DNA of 8,022 nt from Pseudomonadales bacterium. Lineage in GTDB: Bacteria > Pseudomonadota > Gammaproteobacteria > Pseudomonadales > DC-out160. Shown piece after piece: positions 5,705 through 8,022 of this stretch (position 1 is the first letter of the stretch; every line of letters starts with the position of its first letter). A program made the position numbers and the translations under genes. The DNA is taken from the NCBI GenBank assembly GCA_016765265.1, contig JAESQG010000476.1:1-8022 (forward strand), given 5' to 3'. Under the pieces are notes generated by a model. It ran no database searches. It had not been told where the DNA came from and saw nothing but the letters and a program-made list of their open reading frames with translations.

Positions 5705-6511
5705 ATGGCCTTAGTAATCCCAGGTGCAGAAGACGCCGTTCATGGCGAAGTAGCTGCGAATGAAGACCGCGATGTAAAATCAGCAGTCACCACGCCGGAA
5801 GAACAACTCATTGCTTTTCGCAATATCGACATGGTGAGCATCCCAATTATCTTGCTGCTTTTTGGCGGCATCACCGTGTTTTTATCTGCTGTAACCGTTG
5901 GGGACTGGGACTATTGGATGGACTGGCGAGATAGACGTTGGTGGCCTCTTGTTATCCCTGCTCTTTATATTATTTTCCCTGCTGTAATCGGCACTTTTAC
6001 CTGGAACAAATTAAGATTACCCATTGGAGCAACCGCGTCGATGCTGAGCTTCGTTATTGGAATGTGGCTCAGTCGAGTTTTTAATTTTTATTCATTTGCT
6101 GGCTTCCCTCTCAACTTCGTAGCACCCTCAACCTTAATAATGCTTGGGGTTATACTTGATGCCATGCTGGTGTGGACCAAAAGTTATTACATTACGGGGT
6201 TCCTTGGAGCCTTCTTATTTGGACTACTTCCCTACGCGGCAAATTGGCCTGTGTTTGCTCTATGGCATGTACCCGTTGATTATAATGGCACGCTTGTTAC
6301 GGTTGCTGATTTGTCTGGGTATCAATATATACGTACCGCCATTCCTGAATACGTAAGGATTATAGAGGAGTCTACCTTACGCACGTTTGGTGAGGCCGTG
6401 ACTCCGCTGACTGCTTTCTTTGCTGGTTTCGTTTGTGTTATTAACTACTACCTATGGGTCTTAATTGGTAGCTATTTGTCAGAAAGTCGTTGGAGTCAAC
6501 GAGTTTGGTAG
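5705..6511 (+). CDS. pmoA: Copper membrane monooxygenase subunit A (PmoA/AmoA family)
   Basis: A 268-residue membrane subunit. Diagnostic family motifs are present: VGDWDYWMDWRDRRWWP (about 65-81), RLPIGAT (104-110), FPLNFVAPSTLIMLG (about 134-148), NWPVFALWHVPV (180-191), YIRTAIPEYVRIIEESTLRTFG (about 208-229) and AFFAGF. About seven hydrophobic segments span the chain. AmoA and PmoA usually read GDWDFW and AFFSAF; the Tyr and Gly differences, and a roughly 40-residue hydrophilic N-terminus before the first membrane span, point to a divergent lineage. Start ATG 5705 has GAGG 6 nt upstream. It lies 251 nt after pmoC, separated by the hairpin, and 26 nt before pmoB, with which it is surely co-transcribed. 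No frameshift. Distinguishing methane, hydrocarbon or ammonia specificity needs a phylogeny. Confidence 0.95.
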   Translation: MALVIPGAEDAVHGEVAANEDRDVKSAVTTPEEQLIAFRNIDMVSIPIILLLFGGITVFLSAVTVGDWDYWMDWRDRRWWPLVIPALYIIFPAVIGTFTWNKLRLPIGATASMLSFVIGMWLSRVFNFYSFAGFPLNFVAPSTLIMLGVILDAMLVWTKSYYITGFLGAFLFGLLPYAANWPVFALWHVPVDYNGTLVTVADLSGYQYIRTAIPEYVRIIEESTLRTFGEAVTPLTAFFAGFVCVINYYLWVLIGSYLSESRWSQRVW

Positions 6512-6537
6512 TCCAGAGGTCATAGGAGGATCTACGA

Positions 6538-7818
6538 ATGAAGCAGACACAAAGCGGAGCCACCAAGGCCCTAATTCCATGGCCCCAATTATTAAGATGT
6601 AGCCTGGCGTTTATCACTCTTATCCTTGCGAGCGAAACATTAGCCCATGGAGAAAAAGCACAACAGGCTGGCCTGCGGATGCGAACTATAAATTGGTTCG
6701 ATACTGAAATTTCTCCTCGGTCCGTTGCCGTGAATGAGGAAGTGGTCATCAGCGGCAAGTTTATACCCTCCAAACACTGGCCCAGACACATGGCCTCCAT
6801 AGAGGAAATGGCTTTTTTAAACGTCGGTGTGCCGGGCCCAAAATTTATTCGAGTAAGCTCTCACGTTAATGGGACGCCAATGATACGTTCAACATCCTTT
6901 GAACTCGGTAAGCTGTATGAATATGAAATAGTTCTTAAAGCACGGACACCTGGTCGTTATCATGTTCATCCAGTGATGAGCGTCAAAGGGGCAGGCCCTA
7001 TTATCGGACCTGCCTTTTGGGTAGACATTACAGGCGATCAGGCCGATTTCGTCAACACGGTCACAACCTTAAGTGGAGACACCATTGATCTGGAAACGTA
7101 CGGTCTCAGCACATCCATTGCACTACATGTTTTTTGGACGCTAATTGCTATGGCTTGGATTGCTTTTTGGCTTCGAAATATGCGCTCAAAACCTGTCATC
7201 ATGCCGCGGTTTATTGCGGTCCAGAAATTGGGAAAAAACAGGGCTGATGAGATGATCACTTCCCGTGAAAGTCTAGTAGGCATGTTCACCGTAGGAATAA
7301 TAGTGACGTTGATTGGCATTAGCTGGGCAGTCACTGAGCAATACGTTCCGCAGACTATTCCTCTTCAAACTGGGTGGGTACCTGTCGAACCAATGGAGAA
7401 CCCTACTACGGACGACCTTGTTAAAGTCAAAGTTAGCAACGCAACTTACAGGATTCCAGGGCGTAGTTTCGAGGTACAATTGACCATAACCAATAACACA
7501 GACGCACCTCTTCGTATTGGTGAATTCGCCACGGCAAATATCCGATTTATCAATGCAGAAGTACTTGATATAAAACCTGAAGACCCCGACCATTTAATAG
7601 CTTCCAGTTCAGTCGAAATCATCGGCAAGCCAATACAACCTGGAGAGACAAGCGTTGTTCAGATGATAGTGGAAGATGCACTTTGGGAAACTCAACGTTT
7701 GACGAGTCTGGTCTATGATCCAGACAGTTTTTTTGCAGGTATGTTATTTCTCTATGATGACACCGGCAAGCGATATTACCGCGAAATCGCTGGCATCATG
7801 ATACCCTCTTTCATCTGA
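6538..7818 (+). CDS. pmoB: Copper membrane monooxygenase subunit B (PmoB/AmoB family)
   Basis: A 426-residue subunit with two periplasmic cupredoxin-like domains. A signal peptide (1-36, ending SETLA) should be cut before His37, giving the family's mature N-terminus HGEKAQQAGLRMRTINWFD. CuB ligands are all present: His37, and His142 and His144 in GRYHVHPV (H33, H137 and H139 in Methylococcus capsulatus). The bis-His site residues are not: Asn52 replaces H48 and Ile76 replaces H72. GPIIGPAFWVDITG follows, then membrane helices at about 189-211 and 246-264, then the second cupredoxin domain (about 295-426) with YRIPGRSFEVQLTITNNTD, GEFATANIRFIN and ALWETQRL. An AGGAGGA ribosome site sits 7 nt before the ATG, the strongest in the cluster. 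A terminator follows 64 nt after the stop. It is full length and intact. Confidence 0.96.
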   Translation: MKQTQSGATKALIPWPQLLRCSLAFITLILASETLAHGEKAQQAGLRMRTINWFDTEISPRSVAVNEEVVISGKFIPSKHWPRHMASIEEMAFLNVGVPGPKFIRVSSHVNGTPMIRSTSFELGKLYEYEIVLKARTPGRYHVHPVMSVKGAGPIIGPAFWVDITGDQADFVNTVTTLSGDTIDLETYGLSTSIALHVFWTLIAMAWIAFWLRNMRSKPVIMPRFIAVQKLGKNRADEMITSRESLVGMFTVGIIVTLIGISWAVTEQYVPQTIPLQTGWVPVEPMENPTTDDLVKVKVSNATYRIPGRSFEVQLTITNNTDAPLRIGEFATANIRFINAEVLDIKPEDPDHLIASSSVEIIGKPIQPGETSVVQMIVEDALWETQRLTSLVYDPDSFFAGMLFLYDDTGKRYYREIAGIMIPSFI

Positions 7819-7882
7819 TGATTAACACATTGAGGCTATTACTCTTGTAACCAGTCTTTAGTTTTTATAAAACGCGTTTAAA

Positions 7883-7922
7883 AAAAAGGGTTCCACCGAT
7901 AACAACCGGTGGAACCCTTTTT
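7883..7922. terminator. Rho-independent terminator after pmoB, probably bidirectional
   Basis: A GC-rich stem GGGTTCCACCG pairs with CGGTGGAACCC around an 8-nt loop (ATAACAAC), extended by an A-run on the left and a T-run on the right to 16 perfect pairs (7883-7898 with 7907-7922). U-tracts would form on both strands, so it can end both the pmo transcript and a convergent transcript from the right. Confidence 0.92.
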
Positions 7923-7955
7923 ACTAATGAGCGGTTAAAGTTGGGACTACCCGAA

Positions 7956-8022
7956 TCAACCTGCCTTCTGAGCCAGTGGTCCCCTTAACAGTTGTCCGGG
8001 ATAGACCCCTGTATGTTCACCA
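7956..8022 (-). CDS. Possible 3' end of a convergent gene, about 21 codons, cut by window edge
   Basis: On the minus strand one frame is open from the window edge to a TGA at 7958-7956, ending EHTGVYPGQLLRG then PLAQKAG. It stops 34 nt before the bidirectional terminator, as expected for a convergent gene sharing it. The other two minus frames close at once. Twenty-one codons are too few to name a product or to exclude chance. Confidence 0.3.
   Translation of the reverse strand, partial: GEHTGVYPGQLLRGPLAQKAG

Noticed and set aside
4668..7818. pxmABC-type cluster
   Set aside because: Gene order is C-A-B and not A-B-C, and all subunits have canonical pmo/amo-type layout.
4668..7818. Firm call as ammonia monooxygenase or methane monooxygenase
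   Set aside because: Motifs show the family but not the substrate, and no diagnostic downstream gene (haoA, mxaF/xoxF, pmoD/amoD-like) lies in the window.
7956..8022. Insertion-sequence end at the right edge
   Set aside because: The last bases seemed vaguely IS-like, but no terminal inverted repeat, target duplication or transposase motif can be shown in 70 bases.

Overview
This window looks like part of a gammaproteobacterial chromosome, probably from a marine or otherwise aquatic heterotroph. The evidence is a GlpG-type rhomboid protease with the E. coli-like N-terminal cytoplasmic domain, a YcbL/GloC-type metallo-beta-lactamase-fold hydrolase, and a zinc-ribbon/TerB-like protein. Base composition is moderate to AT-rich with AT-rich intergenic DNA. 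I cannot assign a genus from sequence alone.

Left part (1-1769, all minus strand): a lipid-transfer/thiolase-like enzyme cut by the window edge, and just upstream of it a DUF35 OB-fold partner. The two form a tight two-gene operon with a 3-nt gap. The thiolase has Ser where the catalytic Cys normally sits, and the DUF35 protein has lost three of its four usual zinc cysteines. After about 400 bp without a gene comes a small secreted protein with a peptidoglycan-binding domain.

Middle part (2084-4317, plus strand): a zinc-ribbon/TerB-like protein, the rhomboid protease GlpG, and a GloC/YcbL-type hydrolase. A 16-bp tandem repeat lies just before the hydrolase gene.

Right part (4318-7922, plus strand): the main feature, a complete three-gene copper membrane monooxygenase (CuMMO) cluster in the order C-A-B, the order used by pmoCAB/amoCAB/hmoCAB and not by pxmABC. 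All three subunits are intact. They keep the PmoB CuB histidines and the PmoC Asp/His/His site, but differ from characterised particulate methane monooxygenase at the CuD site (Asn to Asp) and at both bis-His site residues. Upstream of pmoC there is a 15-bp triplication inside a possible 40-residue membrane peptide. A perfect 16-bp hairpin lies between pmoC and pmoA, and a strong, probably bidirectional, terminator closes the cluster. No methanol dehydrogenase, hydroxylamine dehydrogenase, formaldehyde gene or pmoD-like gene is in the window. The substrate (methane, short-chain alkane or alkene, or ammonia) therefore cannot be read from context; the housekeeping and lipid-type neighbours make a hydrocarbon monooxygenase of a non-methanotroph the reading I prefer.

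The last 70 bases hold what may be the 3' end of a convergent minus-strand gene.
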